Source: Paenibacillus monticola
GTDB lineage: Bacteria; Bacillota; Bacilli; Paenibacillales; Paenibacillaceae
DNA length: 64,000 nucleotides
Direction: 5' to 3'
Assembly: GCF_009664975.1 (NCBI RefSeq)
Contig: NZ_WJXB01000002.1
Span: 744,001-808,000 of the forward strand
Shown here piece after piece: positions 54,353 through 63,422 of the stretch (position 1 is the first letter of the stretch; every line of letters begins with the position of its first letter). The notes below the pieces were generated by a model that saw only the letters and a list, made by a program, of their open reading frames with translations, was not told the DNA's origin and did no database searches. A program made the position numbers and the translations under genes.

Positions 54353-55648
54353 TTACAGATGGTTGATGACTTCGTCAGCAAAGGCCGAACATTTTAATTC
54401 GGTTGCACCTTCCATTTGACGGGCAAAATCATAGGTTACAGTCTTATTATTAATTGCAGTGCTCATACCTTTGTAGATGAGATCAGCCGCTTCCTGCCAG
54501 CCCAAATGCTCAAGCAGCATTACGCCTGACAAAATAACAGAACCTGGATTCACTACATCTTTATCCGCATATTTCGGAGCCGTACCATGCGTTGCTTCAA
54601 AAATAGCATGCCCGGTCATATAGTTAATGTTCGCTCCTGGTGCGATACCAATGCCGCCGATTTGTGCAGCCAATGCATCAGACAAATAGTCCCCGTTCAG
54701 GTTCAACGTAGCGATAACGTCGAAATCCGTTGGGCGTGTAAGCACCTGCTGCAGAGCAATATCAGCAATAGCATCCTTGATAATGATTTTGCCAGCCGCA
54801 ACCGCTTCGGTTTGGGCAGCGTTCGCAGCAGCTTCACCCTCACGATCTTTGATCACGTCATATTGATTCCAAGTGAAGACCTTATCCGCAAATTCCTCTT
54901 CAGCCACTTCGTAGCCCCAGTTCTTGAAGGCCCCTTCGGTGTACTTCATGATATTGCCCTTATGCACAATGGTAACACTCTTGCGTCCGTGCTTGATGGC
55001 GTAGACAATTGCCGCACGCACCAGACGTTTCGAGCCGTCTTTGGATACGGGTTTGATTCCAATACCAGATGTTTCCGGGAAGCGGATTTTGTTGACTCCC
55101 ATTTCATTCTGCAGGAAATCAATCAATTTCTTAACTTCAGCAGTTCCTTCTTGATATTCAATTCCGGCATAGATATCTTCAGTATTCTCACGGAAAATAA
55201 CCATATCAACCAATTCAGGACGTTTAACCGGAGAAGGTACACCATCAAAATAACGTACTGGACGCAGACATACATATAAATCAAGTTCCTGACGCAGCGC
55301 CACATTCAGGGAACGAATACCGCCCCCGATTGGCGTGGTCAGTGGACCTTTAATCGCAACAAAATATTCACGGATTGCTTCCAGAGTATCGTTCGGCAAC
55401 CATTCACCATACGTATCAAAAGCCTTCTGGCCGGCAAATACTTCGTACCAAGCAATTTGTTTAGTGCCACCGTATGCCTTGGCAACTGCAGCGTCTAGAA
55501 CCCGTTTGGAGGCTTTCCAAATGTCACGGCCAGTACCGTCACCCTCGATAAAAGGAATGATCGGACGATCAGGAACCTGTAGCTTACCATCTACTATTGT
55601 AATTGTGTCGCCTTCTGTCGGCAGATCATACTTATCGAATTTCACCAT
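54353..55648 (-). CDS. icd: Isocitrate dehydrogenase (NADP+)
   Basis: This 431-residue enzyme makes 2-oxoglutarate, CO2 and NADPH from isocitrate. The active-site block [10 protein letters not shown] contains the substrate Ser that is phosphorylated in E. coli, and [23 protein letters not shown] and [10 protein letters not shown] are conserved. Length fits Bacillus CitC (423). It lies between citZ (103 bp) and mdh (105 bp) on the same strand. The Shine-Dalgarno AGGAGG precedes ATG. Confidence 0.98.
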   Translation of the reverse strand: MVKFDKYDLPTEGDTITIVDGKLQVPDRPIIPFIEGDGTGRDIWKASKRVLDAAVAKAYGGTKQIAWYEVFAGQKAFDTYGEWLPNDTLEAIREYFVAIKGPLTTPIGGGIRSLNVALRQELDLYVCLRPVRYFDGVPSPVKRPELVDMVIFRENTEDIYAGIEYQEGTAEVKKLIDFLQNEMGVNKIRFPETSGIGIKPVSKDGSKRLVRAAIVYAIKHGRKSVTIVHKGNIMKYTEGAFKNWGYEVAEEEFADKVFTWNQYDVIKDREGEAAANAAQTEAVAAGKIIIKDAIADIALQQVLTRPTDFDVIATLNLNGDYLSDALAAQIGGIGIAPGANINYMTGHAIFEATHGTAPKYADKDVVNPGSVILSGVMLLEHLGWQEAADLIYKGMSTAINNKTVTYDFARQMEGATELKCSAFADEVINHL

Positions 55649-55751
55649 CTGTGTGTGTTCCTCCTAAAAGTTTTGTTAGTATGTGCATTATCTTAAGTTC
55701 TGTACAGCTTAATTCTACTAAATTAGAGAAGTGGCCTGCAAGGCCACTCTA

Positions 55752-56864
55752 TTATCGTTCGTCAATCGGGTTATATTTTTGTTCTACAAGACCCGTGTAT
55801 TCTGCACGCGGACGAATGAGACGGTTATCCTCATATTGTTCCAAAATATGTGCAGTCCACCCTGAAGCCCGGCTGATGGCAAAAATCGGCGTGAACAACT
55901 CTCTGTCGATACCCAGCTGCGTATATACGGAAGCTGAATAGAAATCAACGTTCGGCTTCAAACCTTTTTGCCCAGTAATCATCTCTTCAATCTTCACGGA
56001 CATATCATAAAGCGTGGTATCATTCTTCATTGTGCCCAGTTCCAGCGACATCTTCATCAGATGTTTCGCACGAGGATCGCCATTCTTATATACACGGTGA
56101 CCGAAACCCATGATCTTCTCACGGCGTTCCAGCTTCGCGCGGACATAAGGCTCAACGGCTTCCAGACTTCCGATTTCCTCGAGCATCTTCATTACAGCCT
56201 CATTGGCACCACCATGCAACGGACCTTTGAGTGCGCCAATCGCGGAGGTTACACCAGAATAAATATCAGATAATGTAGCAACCGTTACCCGTCCGGCAAA
56301 GGTAGATGCATTCAATTCGTGGTCGGCATGCAGCACGAGCGCAGTATCAAGCGCCTTCACGGACACGAGATCAGGCTGCTTTCCCCATAACATGTAGAGG
56401 AAGTTTTCGGCAATGGAAGCGCTCTCCTTTGGAGCCACCGGCTCCAAGCCCTTGCGGATACGGGCCAACGCCGCTACAATCGTCGGAATTTGAGCTTGCA
56501 GTTTCACTGCCTTGACTTCATTCGCCGCAAGACTCATATCTTCTGCCTCTGCATCATAAAGAGCAAGACTTGATACAGCAGACCGCAACGCAGCCATCGT
56601 ATTGGATTCTTTCGGATACAATTTCATTTGGGCAATCAGCTGCTCCGGAATTGGAGCGAACTTGTTGAGATCCCGTTGCAACGCCTGTAGCTCAGGTGCT
56701 GTCGGCAGCTTGCCGAACCAAAGCAAATAAGCGGTTTCTTCGAAAGTGGCATTCTCTGCGAGATCATCGATATCAAAACCCCGGTAAGTTAGCACACCGT
56801 CAACAATAGAGCTGATGGAGGAAGTTGTTGCAACGATACCTTCAAGGCCTTTGGTTGCTGTCAT
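55752..56864 (-). CDS. citZ: Citrate synthase
   Basis: This 370-residue enzyme condenses acetyl-CoA with oxaloacetate. Active-site His residues lie in HADHELNAST and MGFGHRVYKNGDPRA, and Asp in VDFYSASVY. ATG at 56864 follows GGAGAGA. An upstream in-frame ATG at 56915 has no ribosome-binding site. It is the first gene of the TCA operon citZ-icd-mdh. A cre-like site with one mismatch lies about 50 bp upstream, consistent with carbon catabolite control known for citZ in Bacillus. Confidence 0.97.
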   Translation of the reverse strand: MTATKGLEGIVATTSSISSIVDGVLTYRGFDIDDLAENATFEETAYLLWFGKLPTAPELQALQRDLNKFAPIPEQLIAQMKLYPKESNTMAALRSAVSSLALYDAEAEDMSLAANEVKAVKLQAQIPTIVAALARIRKGLEPVAPKESASIAENFLYMLWGKQPDLVSVKALDTALVLHADHELNASTFAGRVTVATLSDIYSGVTSAIGALKGPLHGGANEAVMKMLEEIGSLEAVEPYVRAKLERREKIMGFGHRVYKNGDPRAKHLMKMSLELGTMKNDTTLYDMSVKIEEMITGQKGLKPNVDFYSASVYTQLGIDRELFTPIFAISRASGWTAHILEQYEDNRLIRPRAEYTGLVEQKYNPIDER

Positions 56865-56913
56865 AAGTAGATCTCTCCTTTGCACACAATATTTAAAGCC
56901 ATTCCTTACATTC

Positions 56914-56929
56914 ATGAAAACATTTACAA
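56914..56929. promoter_or_regulatory. cre-like site upstream of citZ
   Basis: ATGAAAACATTTACAA matches the cre consensus WTGNAARCGNWWWCAW except for A in place of the central G. Apart from this, the 395-bp citZ/ytvI intergenic region (56865-57259) shows AT-rich promoter-like sequence only. Confidence 0.4.
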
Positions 56930-57259
56930 CTCTAAGTATTGCAAGTATTTGAATGAGCGACGATAAACCTTCCAGGATGCAGCTTTACTTTCGGAATTAG
57001 AAGCTTTAATCATCATACCGGATTTTGACGGTTATGTGAACAACGTGGAAGCTTTGTAGCGCATCAAATGATTTTATCGGAGAGATAGAAAAAAAAATCC
57101 GCACTTCTGATTCATGACTGCGCTTTCAGTGTATAGAAAATGCTCCTTAACGGCTTTCCTCTTGTTTCATAGTCTTTAAATATGATCTATGAATATACAT
57201 AAGACGAGCTTTTATTCCTGTAAGTAAAAATAGATTAATGGATCTGAGGAGGCAGCAGC

Positions 57260-58375
57260 ATGGACCGATTGGTCTTAAAAAGGCTTCTGCGCGGCCTGTG
57301 GGTCGTGCTAGCCACCATTTCTTTACTGCTGGCGCTTTATGTACTTCTGCCGCTGTTATACCCCCTACTGCTCGCTTGGCTGCTCGCTTACATCATGCAC
57401 CCGCTCGTGCTAATTCTCAAAGGTTTTAAACTGCCGGCCTGGCTGGCAGTGTCCCTATCGCTGCTGTTCTACATTGGCGGAACTGCACTGGTGCTGACCG
57501 CTCTGATCACTCGGCTTGTGAAAGAACTGATTGTACTGCTGCAGACCTTTAATCTCCATACCGAGCAATGGCGGGGGCTGCTGTTGTCCTGGAGCCGGAA
57601 TGCCAGCATTCAGAATATTATTAACCAAATCAATCAGTTCTACCACGAAAATCCCGGTTACCATGCCACAATTGACAGTAATATCAGCAGAACTACAGAA
57701 ACAGTAGGTTATGCCGTAACCCAGTTAGTTACCGGTTTCTTCAATGTGATTCTGAAGCTGATCTCCGCACTGCCCAGCATGGGCACCATTCTAATTGTGG
57801 TCGTGCTGGCTGCATTCTTTCTTAGCACAGGCTGGGAACGGCATAACGACAAATGGACGGGCTTGCTGCCCACACCGCTTCTGAAGCCGGTGTCGGATAT
57901 CTGGAGGGATCTGCGCAAAGCACTCTTCGGCTATCTCAGGGCACAAGTAATCCTCATTTCGATCACAGCGGTAATTGTCAGTATCGGTCTGCTGCTACTC
58001 GGTGTAAAATCCGCATTAGCACTCGGACTGATGATCGGCTTTGTTGATTTGCTGCCCTATCTCGGTGTGGGCATCGTTATGCTGCCCTGGTCACTCTATT
58101 CTTACATGACAGGCAATCTGGGGTTAGGTGTAGGATTGTCGGTACTGTATGCGGTTATTCTCATCACCCGGCAGGTGCTGGAGCCAAAGGTGCTCGCCAG
58201 CAGCATTGGACTGGACCCGCTTGCCATGCTGATCGGAATGTTCGCCGGGCTGCAGCTGTTCGGCATGTTGGGTCTAATTCTTGGCCCCGTTTGTCTCGTG
58301 ATTCTTAATGCATTTAACCGCGCGGGTGTATTCCGGGCTCTGCACAGCTATATTGTCAGCGGCAGATTGCACTGA
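57260..58375 (+). CDS. ytvI: AI-2E/PerM-family transporter, sporulation membrane protein YtvI
   Basis: This 371-residue polytopic protein of the AI-2 exporter/PerM family has about seven to eight helices, with the family blocks LLYPLLLAWLLAYIMHPLV (part), GFVDLLPYLGVGIVMLPW and QVLEPKVLASSIGLDPLAMLIG (part) near the C-terminus. Gene neighbourhood (fxsA on one side, citZ on the other) equals that of ytvI in Bacillus, a sporulation-associated membrane protein. Shine-Dalgarno GAGGAGG precedes the ATG. The transported substrate is unknown. Confidence 0.9.
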   Translation: MDRLVLKRLLRGLWVVLATISLLLALYVLLPLLYPLLLAWLLAYIMHPLVLILKGFKLPAWLAVSLSLLFYIGGTALVLTALITRLVKELIVLLQTFNLHTEQWRGLLLSWSRNASIQNIINQINQFYHENPGYHATIDSNISRTTETVGYAVTQLVTGFFNVILKLISALPSMGTILIVVVLAAFFLSTGWERHNDKWTGLLPTPLLKPVSDIWRDLRKALFGYLRAQVILISITAVIVSIGLLLLGVKSALALGLMIGFVDLLPYLGVGIVMLPWSLYSYMTGNLGLGVGLSVLYAVILITRQVLEPKVLASSIGLDPLAMLIGMFAGLQLFGMLGLILGPVCLVILNAFNRAGVFRALHSYIVSGRLH

Positions 58376-58443
58376 GCTAAAGCGAGCGTAAAGTGATGAA
58401 CGCTAAACGATGGCAACTTAGGGGGATAATCTCAATTTGCAGC

Positions 58444-58490
58444 AACATCCCCATTAACTGCTATAGCACAGTTAATGGGGATGTTTTTTT
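58444..58490 (+). terminator. Intrinsic terminator of ytvI
   Basis: A 17-bp stem AACATCCCCATTAACTG/CAGTTAATGGGGATGTT with a 7-nt loop and T8 tail; convergent with fxsA. Confidence 0.92.
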
Positions 58491-58522
58491 CAAATAAACT
58501 ATTAAACTGTATTTCATACCAT

Positions 58523-58921
58523 TTAGCGCCGGTAAAAGGTGAAGGTGCCATTCTTCATTTTTTTCTCGATCCATTTCAAAAGAAATCCACGGTACACTGG
58601 CCTTGTCAATGGAAACACCAGGGTGAAGCCGATAATATCGGTGACGAATCCGGGCAGAATCAACAATAAGCCGCCGAAAAAAACACATAACCCGTCCAGC
58701 ATCATCCGGCCAGGAACCCGGCCCTCCTGCATATGCGTTCTACTATCCTGCAGCACCTTCTTGCCCTCGAAACGCATCATCAAAAAGCCGATAATTGAGG
58801 TGCCTATCACCAGCAGCAACGTTTTGGGTGCTCCTAGATAACCTGCTACATATATAAACCCTAATAATTCCACGGCCGGGACAATAAATAACGCAGCCCA
58901 AAGCCACTTGCTTCTAATCAT
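58523..58921 (-). CDS. fxsA: FxsA family membrane protein
   Basis: This 132-residue protein has three hydrophobic helices (about 8-48 as a hairpin, and about 77-103), with FVPAVELLGFIYVAGYLG-like and LLILPGFVTDIIGF motifs of FxsA/YtzA. In E. coli FxsA limits exclusion of phage T7 by F plasmid PifA; its normal function is unknown. The start overlaps the stop of the thioesterase gene upstream by 4 bp, so the two are coupled. Confidence 0.92.
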   Translation of the reverse strand: MIRSKWLWAALFIVPAVELLGFIYVAGYLGAPKTLLLVIGTSIIGFLMMRFEGKKVLQDSRTHMQEGRVPGRMMLDGLCVFFGGLLLILPGFVTDIIGFTLVFPLTRPVYRGFLLKWIEKKMKNGTFTFYRR

Positions 58922-59454
58922 ACTGAACTCCCTTCTTGCCGCAGCACTCCTGTTATTGCCTGAAACAGTTCCGGCAAAGCTCTATCCAACCTCGTCGGTC
59001 TCCAATCCTTATTCAACCAGACATGGCTTGTAGAACCGTTGACAAGAAGCTTTCCCGAAGGATGAAGCGGATTAGGCAGACTCTCCTGCTCTTCAGTACT
59101 CGAAGAGCTTTCATTCCCGTGATCCTCTTCCTGCGAAAGCAGCCGTACTTCATACTCGTATACAACTCTCAGCGCAGTAAAAGTAGTCAATCGCGCATAA
59201 ATGGCGATACGATCATCATATCTCGCCGGACTTTTAAATTGCAAATCTGCAGCGGTAACAGGAAGCAGTATTCCCTTGCTCTCCAGCCCACGGTAGGTGA
59301 AGCCTAACTGGCGAAACATCTCCGTACGGCCGCTTTCAAACCAATTTAAATAGTTGGCATGATAGACCACACCCATTTGATCGCTTTCCTGATATCGGAC
59401 GCGAAAGGTACTCGCGAACCAACGACTGGGCAGGCCCAGATCACGTGATTCCAT
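58918..59454 (-). CDS. Acyl-CoA thioesterase, YbgC/4HBT hotdog family
   Basis: This 178-residue hotdog-fold thioesterase has the 4HBT active-site loop RYQESDQMGVVYHANYLNWF (residues 20-39), with Asp as catalytic acid, followed by GRTEMFRQLG. A Ser/Glu-rich insertion (about 107-136, NESSSSTEEQES) before the last strands is absent from most relatives. It probably hydrolyses short acyl-CoA. It is co-transcribed with fxsA (4-bp overlap) and lies 41 bp from the MFS gene on the same strand. Confidence 0.88.
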   Translation of the reverse strand: MESRDLGLPSRWFASTFRVRYQESDQMGVVYHANYLNWFESGRTEMFRQLGFTYRGLESKGILLPVTAADLQFKSPARYDDRIAIYARLTTFTALRVVYEYEVRLLSQEEDHGNESSSSTEEQESLPNPLHPSGKLLVNGSTSHVWLNKDWRPTRLDRALPELFQAITGVLRQEGSSV

Positions 59455-59495
59455 AAAGGAAATGCTCCTTTCTGCTTGTTAGCACTGAAAAGTCT

Positions 59496-60677
59496 CTAGA
59501 TGCCAATTCCTTTTGAAGGCAAATGTAAAGGTAGTTTGCGCTGGGAGCTTCTGGCCACATACAGCAGCAGGACTGCTCCCGCGATGGCACTCAGCATACA
59601 GGACAGATTCATAGCCCCTACGCCCCCTTGTTTAAACAGGAAGCCGTTCAGTAAATTCCCCATGATCCCCGCAAAGCCGGAGAAAACCATATTAAATATG
59701 CTTTGCCCAGTAGCCTGCATCTCAGAGGAAGTGATCTGAGAGACGTATTCGACCGCAGCAATATAAAAGAATCCGAAAGATAGCCCGTGCAGCACCTGTA
59801 CTCCAATCATCACTGACGGATAAGGGAAGGCAAACTGAATTCCCCAACGCAGCACATAAATGACTGCTCCGAGCAGTAATGTACGTTCCCTGCCCAGCTT
59901 TTTGATGACCTTGGAGGCGTACAGCATAGAGGGCACGTTAGTCACGGATGCAATGAACAGCGCAATGCCGGCGTAACGGGTGGAACCTCCTACAGACTGA
60001 AAAGCGAGTACAAAATACGTACCGAAGGCCGTCATCGTCTGGTTCACGAGAAAGCTCCCGCCCAAAAAGGCTAGAAAGATCCGATTACCCAGCAACTGTT
60101 TCACACCCTGGCTGAAGGACTGGCTCATCATATGATTCTCTTCCGCCTGCTTCGGTAATGTCAACGCTATGACCACTGCCAACAGATTGAAGAAGAGAAA
60201 GGGCATCCATATCGTGGATACAGAGAAGGTCGATACGTACCAGCCACCGCCAAAGGACCCCACAGCCGCTCCAAGGCTGAGCATAAGCCGAATGCTGCCG
60301 TAAGTCGAACCAGCCTTCTTCGCTGCTGCTATGGCGTAAGAATCAGCGATAGGGGCCTGTGTAGACGAGAAGATTGTTGAGATCGTGAAGACCAGCAGCA
60401 GCACCAGGAAATATTCAGAGCGGTAAAAGACAGCCAGCAATGCCGGCACAGCCACACTTAGGATAAGCACCAAGCGGGTCTGATTATACCGATCGGAGAT
60501 AATGCCCCACATCGGCTGGATACATAAAGCAATCAGCGTCCCTGTAGCCATCAGTATACCGACCTGTCCAGCGTCGAGTCCATTGTTGACCAGCAACAGT
60601 GTTAAATAAGAGCCAAATGAGCCGCCTGCCAGTCCTAAAAAGAGATAAAAGCCACGCAGCTTCACTATTTTTTCCAT
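59496..60677 (-). CDS. MFS transporter (LacY-like / MFS_1_like)
   Basis: This 393-residue major facilitator has twelve predicted helices. The loop 2-3 motif appears as GIISDRYNQTR, and helix 7-8 carries a matching loop ASKVIKKLGRER. The FYLFLGLAGGSFGSYLTLLL start and HGLSFGFFYIAAVEYVS block resemble the PPP/nucleoside-symporter-like group. ATG at 60677 was preferred over ATG at 60698 because GGAGAGG lies between them. The substrate is unknown. It heads a likely operon with the thioesterase and fxsA. Confidence 0.85.
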   Translation of the reverse strand: MEKIVKLRGFYLFLGLAGGSFGSYLTLLLVNNGLDAGQVGILMATGTLIALCIQPMWGIISDRYNQTRLVLILSVAVPALLAVFYRSEYFLVLLLVFTISTIFSSTQAPIADSYAIAAAKKAGSTYGSIRLMLSLGAAVGSFGGGWYVSTFSVSTIWMPFLFFNLLAVVIALTLPKQAEENHMMSQSFSQGVKQLLGNRIFLAFLGGSFLVNQTMTAFGTYFVLAFQSVGGSTRYAGIALFIASVTNVPSMLYASKVIKKLGRERTLLLGAVIYVLRWGIQFAFPYPSVMIGVQVLHGLSFGFFYIAAVEYVSQITSSEMQATGQSIFNMVFSGFAGIMGNLLNGFLFKQGGVGAMNLSCMLSAIAGAVLLLYVARSSQRKLPLHLPSKGIGI

Positions 60678-60778
60678 TTGTACTAAATTCCTCTCCATGC
60701 CTTTTTTTACAGAAAACCCATACTGCTCATCCCTTCATCGCATTAAATACTACAGAAACTAATAAAGGCGGTGAAGGG

Positions 60779-61531
60779 ATGAATCCAAACTATACTAATA
60801 AGTTACATCAACCATGCATTACTGACAAATCCAATACAGGAAAAGCAAAAAGTTCCGGTTTTGGTTGGTCTTCCGGGAACTGGAGCGGCTACGCAATCAC
60901 CGGTAAAAAAGGAGCTTTTCAGCGTATTTCCGGTGAGTGGCGTGTTCCTTATGTAAAACCCACCTCCAAATCAACCTATTCCTCTGCATGGATCGGGATC
61001 GATGGATTTAAGAATAGCAGCCTTATTCAGACGGGAACAGGCCATGAATTCGTAAATGGCGTTGCCCGTTATTATGCCTGGTGGGAAATTCTACCGGCCG
61101 CTGAGACGGTTATTCCACAGAAGGTTTGTCCCGGAGATCTGATGCGGGCGACAATCGTAAAGATTAGCCGCACCAAATGGTCAATTACAATCAGCAATCT
61201 AAGCCGGAAATGGACCTTCCGGACTCTGCAGAGTTACAGTGGACCCCAAACCTCGGCTGAATGGATCATGGAAGCGCCACAGATTGATGGTATCATTGCC
61301 AAGCTCGCCCGTGTATCGCCAACCTATTTTACCCGCTGTCGGATTAACGGGAGGAGTCCAAAGCTTACACCCTCTAAGGGAGGTATTATGGTTCAGAATT
61401 ATGTTACGGTTGCTGTGCCCTCTTATCCTAATGCTAACGGTGACGCGTTTGTGGTCAAGCGGCTCTACCCGAAAATGCCACCTCTTGTATATTCCAGAAG
61501 CCCGATTCTAATTCGTTCCAAGCAAAAGTAA
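60779..61531 (+). CDS. Family G1 (eqolisin-like) glutamic peptidase
   Basis: This 250-residue protein matches the G1 family of acid glutamic peptidases: NWSGYAI, ISGEWRVP, SAWIGIDGF, the catalytic Gln in LIQTGTGHEF, AWWEILPA and the catalytic Glu in SAEWIMEAP. There is no clear signal peptide; the N-terminus is short and polar, so export route and site of action are uncertain. ATG at 60779 follows AAAGGCGGTG. The frame extends to 60599 across the MFS start without a site. Most known members are fungal, with fewer in bacteria. Acidic-pH proteolysis is inferred from the family. Confidence 0.85.
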   Translation: MNPNYTNKLHQPCITDKSNTGKAKSSGFGWSSGNWSGYAITGKKGAFQRISGEWRVPYVKPTSKSTYSSAWIGIDGFKNSSLIQTGTGHEFVNGVARYYAWWEILPAAETVIPQKVCPGDLMRATIVKISRTKWSITISNLSRKWTFRTLQSYSGPQTSAEWIMEAPQIDGIIAKLARVSPTYFTRCRINGRSPKLTPSKGGIMVQNYVTVAVPSYPNANGDAFVVKRLYPKMPPLVYSRSPILIRSKQK

Positions 61532-61592
61532 TAACTTTCATTACAATAGCATATATGGATTTGTCAAAACGTTCAATCTTGATTTATCCATC

Positions 61593-61626
61593 AAAAAAAG
61601 CAATGGCGGATTACACCATTGCTTTT
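61593..61626 (-). terminator. Intrinsic terminator of pyk
   Basis: AAAAGCAATGG/CCATTGCTTTT stem with 9-nt loop and T7 on the minus strand, 47 bp beyond the pyk stop. Confidence 0.85.
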
Positions 61627-61672
61627 GGTCATGAATAAAGAATTCTATCCATGTCATTCTTGAAACCCTTTG

Positions 61673-63091
61673 TTAGGAGATAGTCTCAACTTTGATCAGG
61701 TTAGTCGAACCGGAACGTCCCAGTGGAATACCTGCAGTAATAATAACCAGATCTCCAGTAGTAACCAATCCGGAATCTTTACCGCCTTTAATTGCTGTTT
61801 CCAGCAGTTCGTCTGTCGAAGAAGCTTCTAAGCCGAATACTGGAGTTACGCCCCATACCAGCGCCAATTGACGCATAGTTCTTTCCTGAGTTGTTACTGC
61901 AATGATTTGAGCTTTAGGACGGTATTTGGAAACAACACGTGCAGTGTGACCTGTAACAGTCGAAGAAATAATCGCTTTAGCATTCAAATCCAGAGCGGAA
62001 ATGGCAACGGATTGGCTGATTGCTTCTGTAACAGTAGTCTCTTGTGCGATTTGTTGCTTCATGAAGATTTCACGGTGGTTCAGCGCAGATTCAGCCTTCT
62101 CAGCAATACGGGACATTGTGAGTACGGATTCAACTGGATATTTACCAGCAGCAGTTTCACCAGAAAGCATGATTGCATCTGTTCCGTCAAAAATAGCGTT
62201 AGCTACGTCACTCGCTTCAGCGCGGGTAGGACGCGGGTTGCGCTGCATGGAATCCAGCATTTGTGTAGCTGTGATAACTGGTTTGCCGGCAATATTACAT
62301 TTTTCAATCATCATTTTTTGAGCCAACGGCACATCTTCAGCCGGGATTTCCACACCAAGGTCGCCACGTGCAACCATCATGCCATCGGAAACCGCCAAAA
62401 TTTCATCAAGGTTGTCAACACCTTGTTGGTTTTCGATTTTGGAAATGATTTGAATGTGGGAAGCATTATGTTTCGCAAGCAACTCACGAATTTCCAGAAC
62501 GTCGCTAGCTTTGCGAACGAACGAAGCGGCGATAAAATCGATGTCCTGTTCAATCCCGAAAATGATATCGTTGGTGTCTTTTTCCGTAATGCCCGGTAAG
62601 GAGATGTGTACTCCTGGTACGTTAACGCCCTTCTTGCTCTTGATCGTACCGCCGTTAACAATGCGTGTCTTGATTTCTGTACCTTGAATGTCGACAACTG
62701 TCAGACCAATAAGGCCGTCATCGATAAGGATAGTTGAACCCACTTGAACATCATTAGGAAGGTTGCTGTAAGTGATCGAGATACGGTTTGCATCACCAAG
62801 GATTTCTTCCGTAGTCAGTGTCAAATACTCATCCTGAACCAGTTCAATCGGTTCCACTTCCAGCTTGCCAGTACGAATCTCAGGTCCTTTCGTATCGAGC
62901 AGGATTGCAACAGTTTTGTTCAATTCCTTCGATGCTTGACGGATCGTTGTGATCCGGGCACCATGCTCTTCGAAATCGCCGTGGGAGAAGTTCAGACGGG
63001 CTACATTCATACCGGCCAAAATCAATTTTTTGATATTCTCCAACGATTCACTAGCAGGACCAATCGTACATACAATTTTACTTTTCCGCAT
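61673..63091 (-). CDS. pyk: Pyruvate kinase
   Basis: This 472-residue glycolytic enzyme transfers phosphate from phosphoenolpyruvate to ADP. It has the N-terminal IVCTIGPAS, substrate Arg in ARLNFSHG, the catalytic Lys block [10 protein letters not shown], metal ligands Glu/Asp around [10 protein letters not shown] and the [12 protein letters not shown] segment. It lacks the C-terminal PEP-utiliser-like domain of Bacillus pyruvate kinase (about 585 residues), so it has the shorter classical length. AGGAGG-like GGAGGAAAA precedes ATG. In Bacillus pfkA lies directly upstream; here it is absent. Confidence 0.97.
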   Translation of the reverse strand: MRKSKIVCTIGPASESLENIKKLILAGMNVARLNFSHGDFEEHGARITTIRQASKELNKTVAILLDTKGPEIRTGKLEVEPIELVQDEYLTLTTEEILGDANRISITYSNLPNDVQVGSTILIDDGLIGLTVVDIQGTEIKTRIVNGGTIKSKKGVNVPGVHISLPGITEKDTNDIIFGIEQDIDFIAASFVRKASDVLEIRELLAKHNASHIQIISKIENQQGVDNLDEILAVSDGMMVARGDLGVEIPAEDVPLAQKMMIEKCNIAGKPVITATQMLDSMQRNPRPTRAEASDVANAIFDGTDAIMLSGETAAGKYPVESVLTMSRIAEKAESALNHREIFMKQQIAQETTVTEAISQSVAISALDLNAKAIISSTVTGHTARVVSKYRPKAQIIAVTTQERTMRQLALVWGVTPVFGLEASSTDELLETAIKGGKDSGLVTTGDLVIITAGIPLGRSGSTNLIKVETIS

Positions 63092-63229
63092 TAGGTTTTC
63101 CTCCGTTTTTTCGTTCTCTCTGTCTCACTTTTTCCAACTACAAAATCTACTATAAGGCTTAATGATTAAATAGGAACTTTATCACATGCACCTTTATCTA
63201 CACCTCTATGAATATTACTGCAACTTGGA

Positions 63230-63283
63230 CACAAAATCAATGTTATAGCGACTTTCCGCTGTAATTTTAAGTCGGATTTTGTG
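63230..63283. repeat. Nested inverted repeat in the pyk leader/promoter region
   Basis: The outer arms CACAAAATC (63230-63238) and GATTTTGTG (63275-63283) are perfect 9-bp complements. Inside, CGACTT (63249-63254) pairs with AAGTCG (63269-63274), the latter abutting the outer arm. It lies 140-190 bp upstream of pyk in the 331-bp pyk/accA spacer, with no T tract. Confidence 0.65.
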
Positions 63284-63297
63284 CCTGCACGTTCACA

Positions 63298-63337
63298 ATA
63301 AAAATAACCCCAGTAGCTTACCGGGATTATTTTTATT
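63298..63337 (-). terminator. Terminator of the acc operon
   Basis: AATAA-CCC pairs with GGG-TTATT, with a T5 tract on the minus strand, about 85 bp beyond accA. It suggests pyk is expressed from its own promoter. Confidence 0.6.
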
Positions 63338-63422
63338 GAAAAAAATGTATAATTAGCTCATTTTTGAAAATAGAGCTCTATGGGATTGCTATATGTGTTA
63401 AAGTGCAAATGAATCAGCCTGT

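Noticed and set aside
54587..55279. A 230-codon open frame on the plus strand inside icd
   Set aside because: It is fully antisense to a well-conserved enzyme gene, has no ribosome-binding site and no recognisable domain.
61868..62599. A 243-codon open frame on the plus strand inside pyk
   Set aside because: Antisense shadow of pyruvate kinase; Cys/Asn/Phe-rich composition typical of reverse-strand frames.
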